Below are positions 24,125 to 33,608 of a stretch of DNA of 38,431 nt, one piece after another. Numbering within the stretch: position 1 is the stretch's first letter; every line of letters begins with the position of its first letter. Both the position numbers and the translations under genes were made by a program. The DNA comes from Alistipes sp. GTDB taxonomy: Bacteria; Bacteroidota; Bacteroidia; Bacteroidales; Rikenellaceae. The notes below the pieces were generated by a model. It had not been told where the DNA came from and searched no databases. It saw only the letters and a program-made list of their open reading frames with translations. Location: NCBI GenBank assembly GCA_017451685.1, contig JAFTNV010000007.1:1-38431 (forward strand), written 5' to 3'.

Positions 24125-25051
24125 CTACTTCTTACTCTTTTTGTTCTTGTCCCCCTTGGCGTACATCTTATTGGCATGCGCAACGACAGCGCCCACATCT
24201 GCAACTGCGGGGCGACGCATCGCGCGGAAAATCATATATACACCTATAAGTATAAACGGTATACTCAACAGCTGACCCATGTCGAGAGCCATGCCCGCCT
24301 CGAAGTCCACCTGTCGCTCCTTGAGAAATTCGAGGAAGAAGCGCGTGAGGAAGATACCAATCATCGCGATGCCGAAGAGCATGCCCGGGCGACGACGACC
24401 TAAATCTTTACGATAGTAGAGCGCAAGTATAATTGCGAATGTCAGGAAGTAACACAACGCCTCGTAGAGTTGTGCCGGGTGGCGCGCAGGTATCATGTCG
24501 ATAATCTCCGCGGGCACATCGCCCTCGAACTGCATCCATGCTTGGCGAGCATCGTGGTATACGAACTTAAAGCCCCAAGGCACATCCGTGGTGTAGCCGA
24601 CAATCTCGGAGTTGAAGAGGTTGCCGAGGCGTATGATGGCACCACTGAGAGGTGCTACGATGGCTATACGGTCGAGGCCCCAGATAAATGGTAGGTGGTT
24701 GCGCTTGACGAAGAACCATATACCCAAGATGATGCCTATCGTTGCGCCATGACTTGCCATGCCACCATCGCGTATGTCGGTGATTATACGCCATGGCTCC
24801 GGCAGGTATGTTTCGGGCTCATAGAAGAGACAGTGACCCACGCGGGCACCAATGAAGGTACCGAGGACTATCCACATGAAGGCCGACTCGAGCGTGCGCG
24901 GAGGCAATCCCTCATGTTTGAAGGTGTAGTGGCACACACGCTCCGCAGCGAGGATAGCCAATGCCCACATAAGGCCGTACCAACGTATATCGAGCGTTCC
25001 CAACATGAAACATGTAGGATCCCAATTCCAAACTATAGATAGTGCATTCAT
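24125..25051 (-). CDS. lgt: prolipoprotein diacylglyceryl transferase Lgt
   Basis: A 308-aa inner-membrane enzyme that transfers diacylglycerol from phosphatidylglycerol to the lipobox Cys, the first step of lipoprotein maturation. Seen: about seven membrane helices, GARVGHCLFYEPE, DGGMASHGA with His101 (cf. E. coli His103), the Lgt signature IRLGNLFNSEIVG with Arg141 (cf. Arg143) and RHPAQLYEA. A Lys/Asp-rich cytoplasmic tail follows. It is the first gene of the lgt-SPOR-gtrA cluster. It serves the many lipoproteins encoded in this window. Confidence 0.97.
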   Translation of the reverse strand: MNALSIVWNWDPTCFMLGTLDIRWYGLMWALAILAAERVCHYTFKHEGLPPRTLESAFMWIVLGTFIGARVGHCLFYEPETYLPEPWRIITDIRDGGMASHGATIGIILGIWFFVKRNHLPFIWGLDRIAIVAPLSGAIIRLGNLFNSEIVGYTTDVPWGFKFVYHDARQAWMQFEGDVPAEIIDMIPARHPAQLYEALCYFLTFAIILALYYRKDLGRRRPGMLFGIAMIGIFLTRFFLEFLKERQVDFEAGMALDMGQLLSIPFILIGVYMIFRAMRRPAVADVGAVVAHANKMYAKGDKNKKSKK

Positions 25052-25094
25052 CGTTTATATACAGGTTATTACAAGTTTTATATTTAGTATTAAT

Positions 25095-25730
25095 TTAACT
25101 CTCCAAGATGGCTATGCGGGCTACGACACGCCATGCGCGCGACACCTCCTTGCGGTCGATAAAGATATCGGGATACTCATCGCGATTGCGTGCCACAAGG
25201 CGCCATTTATTGCTATCCTTGGCAACGTATCGCACCCTGCGCCACTCTACCCTATCACCGAAGATTAACACATACTCGTTGCCCTGGATTACATCGTCAA
25301 TCTCCACCTCGCGGAGTATCAGGTCGGTGGCAGCCGAGAGCGTCTCATTCATGGCACGTGATGTGGAGCGCACAACGAGGTGACTGTCAGTGATATATGG
25401 CAGATGCACCTCACCCTGGATGGGCGCGGCATCTATCGCGTGCATCGTATCCGTGATGTCGTTGTTGTAGAATGGTAGCCTCTCGCTCGCGTGGTGTGTA
25501 TCGGTGAGCATATTGCCTATGCCCGAGAGCAACCACGTGCGGTCAATCATCGGAAAATATGCCGTAATGCGGTCGGCAAGGTCTTCCGAGATGCCATAGT
25601 TACCCTTCTTGATGTGGTATAGGTTCTCGGCGCGTTGCAGTCCTATATGGCGCGAGAATGAGTTGATGGTCATCCCTGCCCACTCGATGACCATCATCAG
25701 TCGTTCCCAATTAGCGTATCTGTTCGTCAT
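25095..25730 (-). CDS. HTH/S24-like regulator lacking the catalytic dyad
   Basis: This 211-aa protein has an N-terminal helix-turn-helix-like region (about 8-60; MTINSFSRHIGLQRAENLYHIKKG) followed by a C-terminal LexA/S24-type fold (about 105-205). Where active relatives have GDSM and a later catalytic Lys, this protein reads TSRAM (Ala126) and WRRVRY (Arg), so autocleavage is not expected. It resembles Bacteroidetes phage-repressor-like chromosomal regulators. No phage genes lie around it. It is 43 bp upstream of lgt on the same strand and may be co-transcribed. Its DNA target is unknown. Confidence 0.75.
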   Translation of the reverse strand: MTNRYANWERLMMVIEWAGMTINSFSRHIGLQRAENLYHIKKGNYGISEDLADRITAYFPMIDRTWLLSGIGNMLTDTHHASERLPFYNNDITDTMHAIDAAPIQGEVHLPYITDSHLVVRSTSRAMNETLSAATDLILREVEIDDVIQGNEYVLIFGDRVEWRRVRYVAKDSNKWRLVARNRDEYPDIFIDRKEVSRAWRVVARIAILES

Positions 25731-25817
25731 GAGCTAATAGTAATATATGTGAGCTCAGCTGGCTCAAGTTGCACTCTTTTTGTATGGCGCGGTGTGCATG
25801 TTTCAAAAAAAATATTA

Positions 25818-25825
25818 TACCTTTG
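25818..25825 (+). promoter_or_regulatory. -7 element for tRNA-Arg
   Basis: TACCTTTG matches TAnnTTTG and ends 6 nt before the tRNA 5' end, as expected for a tRNA promoter. A matching -33 box is not clear. Confidence 0.5.
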
Positions 25826-25831
25826 CACCAC

Positions 25832-25903
25832 GGCTCCGTAGTTCAATGGATAGAATTTAAGATTCCGGTTCTTACGATGAAGGTTCGAATCCTTTCGGAG
25901 TCA
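25832..25903 (+). tRNA. tRNA-Arg (anticodon CCG)
   Basis: The 72-nt cloverleaf folds fully: acceptor GGCTCCG/CGGAGTC (one G-U), D stem GTTC/GAAT, anticodon stem TAAGA/TCTTA with loop TTCCGGT (anticodon CCG, reads CGG), variable CGAT, and T arm GAAGG-TTCGAAT-CCTTT. The discriminator is A and the CCA end is not encoded. Confidence 0.92.
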
Positions 25904-25906
25904 CAC

Positions 25907-25937
25907 CGAGGATGGCATCTTGTCATCCTCGCTTTTT
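25907..25937 (+). terminator. tRNA-Arg terminator
   Basis: Arms CGAGGATG (25907-25914) and CATCCTCG (25924-25931) pair perfectly and are followed by CTTTTTA, just behind the tRNA. Confidence 0.8.
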
Positions 25938-26060
25938 ATCGCGACATCTCGCCCATCTATCCTTCGCTCCGCAAAGTTACAATATTTTTCTAAATACAAC
26001 CTATTTTATGTAATTTTCTTGCAATTTTCTACAACAAGGCGATAGGCCTTCGTCGTGCTG

Positions 26061-26080
26061 CAAAATATTAGAATATTTTG
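26061..26080. promoter_or_regulatory. perfect AT-rich palindrome next to the gyrB promoter
   Basis: Perfect 9-bp arms CAAAATATT (26061-26069) and AATATTTTG (26072-26080) are separated by AG. The 2-nt centre makes an RNA hairpin unlikely, so a binding site for a dimeric protein is the better reading. It ends 9 bp before the gyrB -33 box. Confidence 0.5.
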
Positions 26081-26089
26081 TCGGCATGT

Positions 26090-26120
26090 TTTGAATTTTC
26101 GTAATTTATTCTTATCTTTG
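26090..26120 (+). promoter_or_regulatory. gyrB promoter
   Basis: TTTG (26090-26093), a 19-nt spacer and TATCTTTG (26113-26120) give one of the best consensus promoters in the window. The ATG is at 26158, so the leader is about 30 nt. Confidence 0.75.
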
Positions 26121-26148
26121 TGCGTTTTATATTGAAAATATAAACTAA

Positions 26149-28119
<1,971 letters not shown>

Positions 28120-28132
28120 AGATTGTTAAATA

Positions 28133-28159
28133 GAGGGTTGCGCCAATGGTGTAACCCTC
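28133..28159 (+). terminator. hairpin between gyrB and udk
   Basis: A 12-bp stem (28133-28144 with 28148-28159, including G-U pairs, loop AAT) starts 14 bp after the gyrB stop. No T-run follows, so it may be a processing, stabilising or weak termination element letting part of the transcripts reach udk. Confidence 0.45.
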
Positions 28160-28181
28160 AATCATAAACTACTACTACACT

Positions 28182-28802
28182 ATGAACGTAACAGTAATTG
28201 GCGTTGCCGGTGGCACGGGCTCGGGTAAGTCGACACTCGTGAAGCGCTTGCAGGAGGCCTTCCGTAACGACGATGTGGCTACACTATGCCACGACTTCTA
28301 CTACAAGGCGCACCCCGAGCTAACGTACGAGGAGCGCACGAAGCTCAACTACGACCACCCTGCTGCCTTCGACACGGACATGCTCGTGGAACATATCCGT
28401 ACGCTCAAGTCTAACGTACCCATCGAGCACCCCGTATACTCGTTTGTGGAGCATAACCGCACGGACGAGAGGGTACTTGTCAAGCCATCAAGGGTTATTA
28501 TAGTTGACGGCATCCTAATCTTTGAGAATAAGGAGCTTCGCGAGTTGATGGATATCAAGGTGTTTGTCGACACGGATGCCGATATTCGCTTGGCGCGCCG
28601 CATCCTTCGCGATGTATGCGAGAGGGGCCGTACGATGCAGTCGGTTATTGAGCAATACACCACGACGGTGAAGCCCATGCACGAGGAGTTTGTCGAGCCC
28701 TCGAAGAAACACGCTGATGTGATTATCCCGGAGGGAGGCTTTAACTCGGTGGCCGTAGGCATGCTCATCCAGAATATTCGTTCACTTATAGATAATAAAT
28801 AA
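28182..28802 (+). CDS. udk: uridine kinase
   Basis: A 206-aa P-loop kinase that phosphorylates uridine and cytidine to UMP/CMP in pyrimidine salvage. Seen: Walker A GGTGSGKST (10-18), CHDFYYK, NYDHPAAFDTDML (the substrate-binding DHPxAFD motif), YSFVEHNRT, VDGILIF, the lid arginines RLARRILRDVCERGRT and the C-terminal ADVIIPEGG. Length is normal. Its stop codon overlaps the ATG of the next gene (TAATG), which suggests translational coupling with that lipoprotein. Confidence 0.95.
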   Translation: MNVTVIGVAGGTGSGKSTLVKRLQEAFRNDDVATLCHDFYYKAHPELTYEERTKLNYDHPAAFDTDMLVEHIRTLKSNVPIEHPVYSFVEHNRTDERVLVKPSRVIIVDGILIFENKELRELMDIKVFVDTDADIRLARRILRDVCERGRTMQSVIEQYTTTVKPMHEEFVEPSKKHADVIIPEGGFNSVAVGMLIQNIRSLIDNK

Positions 28803-30298
28803 TGTATATGCGAAAGATATATATGTACGCGACCATCGCCGTCGCACTTGTAATGTCGGCATGTGGCTCGGAAAGAGCTGCGGAGAGTGACTACCTCGTT
28901 GTAGTATCGGAGGCTGTCATGGCCGATGGCGAGTGGGCGACTGTTGCCGAGGCTCTTGCTACGAAGCACGATGCTGAGATTGTGACCTACGCGACTGCTC
29001 CACGCGATGCCATGGAGACGATACGCGAGGCTTACCCGCGCTATGTGGCGATTGTGGATATGCCCGAAAATATAGGCCGTGACTTTGTCATTGATGTGCA
29101 TAAGCTCTGCCGCGAGGTGGATGACGACATCTATGGCGATTTCCTGTGGGGTATCATCACGGGCTACGATGCTAAGGCTGCGATGCGCATGGTCGAGAAT
29201 AGCACCGAGCCTCTTGTCGTGCGCGATGCCGTTGCTACCATCATGGAGCTTAACTCGGCAAAGTGGTTCGACAACTACGCATGGGTCGACGACCACACCA
29301 AGGGTCTCTGGGGTGAGAAGCGTGGCAGCGATGCTGAGATCGTAACGGGCATGGTTGCCCCCGAGGAGGTGCTGGGTAAGTTCAAGTCGCTGTATGAGGC
29401 CTACGACCCCGACCTCGTTGTCACGGCAGCACACGCCACGCAGAAGAACCTCGAGATGCCCTACTCGCTCGGACACTTCAAGCCGCGCGATGGTAGGCTC
29501 TATGCCCATAACATCTTTACGGACGAGGAGAGCTACATCATAGAGAGTGGCAAGCGCAGAGTATATACGGCCATTGGCAACTGCCTTATTGGCGATGTGA
29601 ACAACACGAAGGAGAGCATGGCTATTGCGTGGATGAATGGCTCGAATGTGGCGACCATGGTGGGCTATGTGGTGACTACATGGCATGGCCGTGCCGGCTG
29701 GGGTGCTATGAAGTATTGGGTCACAGCGCCCGAGCGCTACACCCTCGCGGAGGCTGTGTATATGAATCAGCAGGACTTGTTGCACCAGCATAACGAGTGG
29801 ACCCCCGCGTTGTATGACACCGCCTACGACTTCTCTAACGACGACTTCTGGGGTGAGCTTGAGTGTGCCGGCGCGCGCCTTGGTGAGGTGCTCGGCCGCG
29901 AGGTTGACTTCAACGATGCTGCGGACTGGGATATGATAGGCTTCTGGCACGACCGCGATGTGCTGGCATACTACGGCGACCCGAAGTGGGATGTGCGCCT
30001 ACAGCCCGTGGAGGCGGAGTGCGACTATACGGTCACATCGGCAATGCGCGATGGCGAGTATGTCGTGACGATTACCACCGACGAGGATTTTAACCTTGAG
30101 CGCATGCTGGGCGATAAGTTCAAGCAGGAGCATGTCCTCGACCTGCCGTTTAACTACTTCTTCCCTGAGCGCCTCGACAATCCACGCTTAGCCGAGGGCC
30201 AGACGTGGGATGCCGTTGTCGATGAAAACTTCCTCTTGGTCTACAACCCCGCCTTCGAGCCCGGCAAGACTTACGAGATACGCCTCTCGGTGGAGTAA
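28802..30298 (+). CDS. lipoprotein resembling gingipain-type (C25) cysteine peptidases
   Basis: This 498-aa protein has a lipoprotein signal (Cys21 in MSAC) and overlaps the udk stop as TAATG. The segment VYTAIGNCLIGDV (Cys261), followed by a variable stretch, a strand ending VGYVVTTW and GWGAMKYWV, lines up with the catalytic-cysteine region of gingipain R, which also reads AIGNC followed by YIGSSPNSYWG. A histidine in VVTAAHATQKN (His211) sits where the catalytic His strand precedes it. DIYGDFLWGIITGYDAKAA recalls the gingipain YGD segment. Residues about 408-498 form an Ig-like tail, as in gingipains. I infer a surface or periplasmic cysteine peptidase or an inactive relative. The match was made by eye, so confidence is moderate. 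Confidence 0.6.
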   Translation: MYMRKIYMYATIAVALVMSACGSERAAESDYLVVVSEAVMADGEWATVAEALATKHDAEIVTYATAPRDAMETIREAYPRYVAIVDMPENIGRDFVIDVHKLCREVDDDIYGDFLWGIITGYDAKAAMRMVENSTEPLVVRDAVATIMELNSAKWFDNYAWVDDHTKGLWGEKRGSDAEIVTGMVAPEEVLGKFKSLYEAYDPDLVVTAAHATQKNLEMPYSLGHFKPRDGRLYAHNIFTDEESYIIESGKRRVYTAIGNCLIGDVNNTKESMAIAWMNGSNVATMVGYVVTTWHGRAGWGAMKYWVTAPERYTLAEAVYMNQQDLLHQHNEWTPALYDTAYDFSNDDFWGELECAGARLGEVLGREVDFNDAADWDMIGFWHDRDVLAYYGDPKWDVRLQPVEAECDYTVTSAMRDGEYVVTITTDEDFNLERMLGDKFKQEHVLDLPFNYFFPERLDNPRLAEGQTWDAVVDENFLLVYNPAFEPGKTYEIRLSVE

Positions 30299-30303
30299 AC
30301 AGT

Positions 30304-30355
30304 GCATATAAACAGATAGCGGGTGGTTGTGGCCACCCGCTATTCGTTTATATGC
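30304..30355. terminator. bidirectional terminator between convergent genes
   Basis: Core stem 30316-30326 with 30333-30343, extended by outer arms 30304-30313 and 30346-30355, gives a long near-perfect hairpin between the gingipain-like gene and the convergent alcohol dehydrogenase. AT-rich outer arms supply T-rich tails on both strands. Confidence 0.75.
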
Positions 30356-30363
30356 GTGCTACC

Positions 30364-31533
30364 CTACTCGCACATCTCGAATATGCGCTCTACATCCGCG
30401 GGGGTGAGCGTCTTGAAGCCCTTGATGTCGCCATAGCGGCACGCCTTCTTGGCCATAAGCGGGAAATCCTCGCGCTTGATGCCCACCTCTGTGAAGGTAC
30501 GTTGCAGACCAAGGGTGTCGAATAGGAACTCGGCCGTCAGGCGTATGCTCTCCTTGGCGATTGTCATCTTATCCATCGAGGCATCAATGCCAAAGACATT
30601 CACGCCATACTGCACATACTTATCTACCGTCGTCTCGTCCAGGCAGTACTCCATCCATCGGGGTGTGAGAATTGCGAGGCCGAGGCCGTGCGTTATGTCG
30701 TATACGGCCGAGAGTTCATGCTCCATAGGGTGACAGCTCCATGCCTTACGCTTGCCACCATTGATGAAGCCGTTGATGGCCCACGACGATGTCCACATAA
30801 GGTTGGCGCGTGCCTCGTAGTTCTCGGGCTCACGCAGAGCAACAGGAGCGTACTTGACGATAGTTTTGAGCATGCCCTCCATGAAACAGTCGAGCATGAA
30901 GACGTCCTCCTGAGTGTTGAAATATACCTCTATGATATGCGACATCATGTCGGCAGCACCGCAGGCCGTCTGATAGCGGCTCACCGAGAAGGTGAGCGTG
31001 GGGTCGAGGAACGACACACGCGGCTGCAATGCCGGAGCAAGGCGGCCGAGCTTATCGCCCGTCGTGAGGTTGGAGATAACGCCTCCCGAGTCCATCTCCG
31101 AGCCCGTGGCAGCAAGTGTGAGGATGGTAACAAGGGGCAGGGCGCGCTCAATAGGCTTGGCGTTAGCACCGAAGAACTCCCACGGGTCGTGCTCAACGTA
31201 TGCACCGGCAGCCATAAACTTCGCAGCGTCGATGGTCGAGCCACCACCAACGGCAAGGACTACATCCACGCCCTGCTCCTTGCAGATGCGCACGCCCTCC
31301 CTCACCGACTCGATGCGTGGATTGGGCTCGATGCCCGAGAGCTCGAATACCTCCAATCCTGCGTTAGATAACTCCGATATAACCTTATCGTACAGTCCGA
31401 TACGCTTGATAGAGCCGCCACCGTAGGCCAACAACACACGCTTGCCAAACTGCGATAGCTCCTTGCCGAGATTTCCTAACTGATTCTCGCCGAAGTACAC
31501 CTTCGTGGGGATATTATAAATAAAAGGATTCAT
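30364..31533 (-). CDS. YqhD-like iron/zinc-containing alcohol dehydrogenase
   Basis: This 389-aa type III alcohol dehydrogenase reduces aldehydes to alcohols, usually with NADPH in the YqhD/butanol dehydrogenase group. Seen: FGENQL, the nucleotide-binding GGGS (97-99 region, AVGGGSTIDAAK) and metal ligands Asp195 and His199 (GAADMMSHI), His268 (SCHPMEH) and His282 (THGLGLA), each one residue from the E. coli YqhD numbering. The start is the ATG at 31533; the frame is open to 31599, but that would cross the promoter. It is monocistronic, with a promoter overlapping that of nusB on the other strand. Likely physiological role: aldehyde detoxification or a fermentative redox sink. Confidence 0.93.
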   Translation of the reverse strand: MNPFIYNIPTKVYFGENQLGNLGKELSQFGKRVLLAYGGGSIKRIGLYDKVISELSNAGLEVFELSGIEPNPRIESVREGVRICKEQGVDVVLAVGGGSTIDAAKFMAAGAYVEHDPWEFFGANAKPIERALPLVTILTLAATGSEMDSGGVISNLTTGDKLGRLAPALQPRVSFLDPTLTFSVSRYQTACGAADMMSHIIEVYFNTQEDVFMLDCFMEGMLKTIVKYAPVALREPENYEARANLMWTSSWAINGFINGGKRKAWSCHPMEHELSAVYDITHGLGLAILTPRWMEYCLDETTVDKYVQYGVNVFGIDASMDKMTIAKESIRLTAEFLFDTLGLQRTFTEVGIKREDFPLMAKKACRYGDIKGFKTLTPADVERIFEMCE

Positions 31534-31563
31534 AATGCGGTAAATTAATATTGTTACGTTACG

Positions 31564-31594
31564 CAAAGATAGGATTTTTTTTATATCTTTGCAA
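31564..31594 (-). promoter_or_regulatory. alcohol dehydrogenase promoter
   Basis: On the minus strand TTG (31592-31594), a 20-nt spacer and TATCTTTG (31564-31571) form a consensus promoter 30 bp before the ATG at 31533. Confidence 0.65.
31584..31591 (+). promoter_or_regulatory. nusB -7 element
   Basis: TATCTTTG on the plus strand, 40 bp before the nusB ATG. It forms an exact inverted repeat with the dehydrogenase -7 element (GCAAAGATA at 31563-31571, TATCTTTGC at 31584-31592), so the two promoters overlap physically. Confidence 0.6.
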
Positions 31595-31631
31595 CGCATT
31601 TTTGCAAATAACAGATAGAGTTCATTAGACT

Positions 31632-32567
31632 ATGTTGAGTAGAAGATTGCTCAGAGTGAAGGTCGCAAAGAACCTTTACGCTCATCTTAAATCAGGCTCC
31701 GACAACCTCAAAGCCTCGGAGAAGAACCTTGTAGAATCTATCGACAAAGCATACGACCTATACTTCCAGATGATGGCACTCATCGTGGATGTGGCACGCT
31801 ATGCCGAGGAGCGCATAGAGATAAATAGGAATAAGAAGTTGCCCACATACGAGGATTTGAATCCTAACCGTCGCTTCGTAGACAATGCCGTTGTTCACCT
31901 TATCGCCAACAGCGACTCGGTGAACGATGTCATCGCTCGTCGCAAGCTGTCGTGGGCGCCCTATGCCGATGCGGTGAAGGATGTATACAATAGGATGGTG
32001 GAGTCGGAGTACTACAAGAGGTACATGTCGGCATCCATATCGACATTCTCGGACGACCGTCGCTTTGTCGAGGAGTTTTATACCGCCCTCGAGGAGGACG
32101 AGGCACTGAACGACTTGGTAAACGACATGTCGCTCATGTGGACCGACGACTACGGTTTCGCGCTATATATGGTTGTGCGCACGGTACAGAATTTGAAGCA
32201 GAGCCACACCGAGGTTAAGGTGTTGCCCAAGTTCAAGAGCGACGACGACCTCGACTTCGCAAAGACCCTCTTCGTGAAGGCGTTGGCAAACTACGAGGAT
32301 AATCAGGAGATTGTAGACCGCTATACGAGCAACTGGGATGTCGAGCGTGTGGTATTCATGGATAGCCTCATTATCTCGATTGCTGTGGCCGAGTTAATGT
32401 ACTTCGAGTCGATACCTGTGAAGGTTACACTCGACGAGTGGATTGAGATTGCGAAGTACTACTCGTCGCCCACGAGCAGCACCTTCGTAAATGGCGTTCT
32501 CGACAAGATTGTTGCCGACCTACAGCAGGATGGCCGCATAAAGAAGAGCGGTCGCGGACTGCTCTAA
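31632..32567 (+). CDS. nusB: transcription antitermination factor NusB (large Bacteroidetes form)
   Basis: This 311-aa protein carries an N-terminal half (about 1-130, MLSRRLLRVKVAKNLYAHL) and a C-terminal NusB/RsmB helical domain (about 185-305; FVKALANYEDNQEIVDRY, DVERVVFMDSLIISIAVAELMYF, VTLDEWIEIAKYYSSPTSSTFVNGVLDKI). The last segment is the NusB signature. NusB with NusE (S10) binds boxA RNA for antitermination of rRNA operons. E. coli NusB is about 140 aa; the extended form of about 310 aa is usual in Bacteroidetes. It is followed 8 bp later by the DUF1573 gene. Confidence 0.92.
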   Translation: MLSRRLLRVKVAKNLYAHLKSGSDNLKASEKNLVESIDKAYDLYFQMMALIVDVARYAEERIEINRNKKLPTYEDLNPNRRFVDNAVVHLIANSDSVNDVIARRKLSWAPYADAVKDVYNRMVESEYYKRYMSASISTFSDDRRFVEEFYTALEEDEALNDLVNDMSLMWTDDYGFALYMVVRTVQNLKQSHTEVKVLPKFKSDDDLDFAKTLFVKALANYEDNQEIVDRYTSNWDVERVVFMDSLIISIAVAELMYFESIPVKVTLDEWIEIAKYYSSPTSSTFVNGVLDKIVADLQQDGRIKKSGRGLL

Positions 32568-32575
32568 GCGCGAAT

Positions 32576-33025
32576 ATGAGGCGTAGGGCTATCATCACCG
32601 CTGTTGCCATCGTCTTGGCGATTGCTACGTTTGCCACGATACGCATCGTTGACTCCGTGGCAGACAACCGTCGCAGGGAGGCGAGCGAGGAGATATTTGA
32701 GGGCATCGTTGCGGAGGTAAAGGATGATGAGGTGTGCGAGGTGCTGGTAGATTTGGGTGTTGTGCCCTACTCTTCGACCACGACACAGCGTATACGCCTG
32801 ATAAACAGTGGCTCGGAGCCGCTGGTGCTCGTGGACTACACCACGCAGTGTAGGTGCATGTGGCTCGACTTCGAGCGCGAACCCATAGACGTGGGCGATA
32901 GTTGCGATGTGGTGCTCAGCTTCGACTCGCGTGGCGAGTGGGGCTCGGTGGGTAACTATATGGAGATAGCCACATCGCGCGAGAACCACCCCATAGTGCT
33001 ATGGATAGGCGCTGAAGTGGAGTGA
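32576..33025 (+). CDS. DUF1573 domain membrane-anchored protein
   Basis: This 149-aa protein has an N-terminal hydrophobic anchor or signal (about 4-24) followed by an Ig-like DUF1573 domain (about 50-149). The recognisable core is VDLGVVPYSSTTTQRIRLINSGSEPLVLVDYTTQCRCMWLDF; relatives read as phosphate-free beta-sandwiches with a conserved Cys in the C-x-C motif. These proteins are common in Bacteroidetes envelopes and have no assigned function. It sits 8 bp behind nusB and before the yajC promoter. Confidence 0.8.
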   Translation: MRRRAIITAVAIVLAIATFATIRIVDSVADNRRREASEEIFEGIVAEVKDDEVCEVLVDLGVVPYSSTTTQRIRLINSGSEPLVLVDYTTQCRCMWLDFEREPIDVGDSCDVVLSFDSRGEWGSVGNYMEIATSRENHPIVLWIGAEVE

Positions 33026-33048
33026 AGATTGGCGTGTAGGACGAATAT

Positions 33049-33079
33049 TTTGCAGTGACGATAAAATTACCTATCTTTG
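33049..33079 (+). promoter_or_regulatory. yajC promoter
   Basis: TTTG (33049-33052), a 19-nt spacer and TATCTTTG (33072-33079) match consensus, 51 bp before the yajC ATG. Confidence 0.7.
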
Positions 33080-33130
33080 CATTGATGTACCGCAAGAGTG
33101 CAAACAAATAAACATTAAACTATAAAGACT

Positions 33131-33538
33131 ATGAACTTACTTTTTATTCAAGATGAGGCTCCCGCAGTAGTTGAGGAGGCTGTAGTTGAGACACAGACCG
33201 TAACAGAGATTCCCGCAGATGGTATCGCTGCCGAGGAGGCTGCCGCAGTTGAGGCACAGCCCGCAGGTGGTGGTTACACCTTCTGGATTATGATTATCGC
33301 GATGATTGCCATCATGTACTTCTTCATGTGGCGTCCCGAGTCGAAGCGTCGCAAGCAGATGGAGAACTTCCGCAAGGGCTTGAAGAAGGGCGACAAGGTT
33401 ATCACCGCCGGTGGCATCTATGGCGTTGTTAAGGAGGTACACGACACCTCAATCCTTATCGAGGTAGACAGCAACGTAACGCTGCGCATCGACAAGAATA
33501 TGGTTGTAGGTGATCCCGCAAATGGTATTCGCCAGTAA
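33131..33538 (+). CDS. yajC: preprotein translocase subunit YajC
   Basis: This 135-aa single-pass membrane protein is an accessory subunit of the Sec translocon with SecDF. An acidic Glu/Ala/Val-rich N-terminal stretch (about 8-45) precedes the membrane helix (about 49-66, YTFWIMIIAMIAIMYFFMW). The family block RPESKRRKQMENFRKGLKKGDKVITAGGIYGVV and the C-terminal beta segment follow. The N-terminal extension is longer than in E. coli YajC (about 110 aa). It is monocistronic between its promoter and a strong terminator. Confidence 0.94.
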   Translation: MNLLFIQDEAPAVVEEAVVETQTVTEIPADGIAAEEAAAVEAQPAGGGYTFWIMIIAMIAIMYFFMWRPESKRRKQMENFRKGLKKGDKVITAGGIYGVVKEVHDTSILIEVDSNVTLRIDKNMVVGDPANGIRQ

Positions 33539-33551
33539 TCGTATTAATAAG

Positions 33552-33589
33552 ATAAATGCGGGGGCTATCGTGATAGTCCCCGCATTTAT
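33552..33589. terminator. bidirectional terminator between yajC and mscL
   Basis: Arms of 18 bp (33552-33569 with 33572-33589, one G-U pair) form a very stable hairpin with a T-rich tail on each strand. It lies in the 70-bp gap between convergent genes. Confidence 0.85.
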
Positions 33590-33608
33590 TATTGTGTCTC
33601 CGCGTCTA

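Noticed and set aside
25751..25765. tRNA D-arm-like or operator-like sequence GAGCTCAGCTGGCTC upstream of the S24-like gene
   Set aside because: Only 4-bp arms are symmetrical and no cloverleaf can be formed around it, so neither a tRNA remnant nor an operator is supported.
28349..29950. 533-codon open frame on the minus strand opposite udk and the gingipain-like gene
   Set aside because: It is antisense to two convincing genes, has biased His/Val/Arg composition typical of a codon-bias shadow, and no recognisable domain or promoter.
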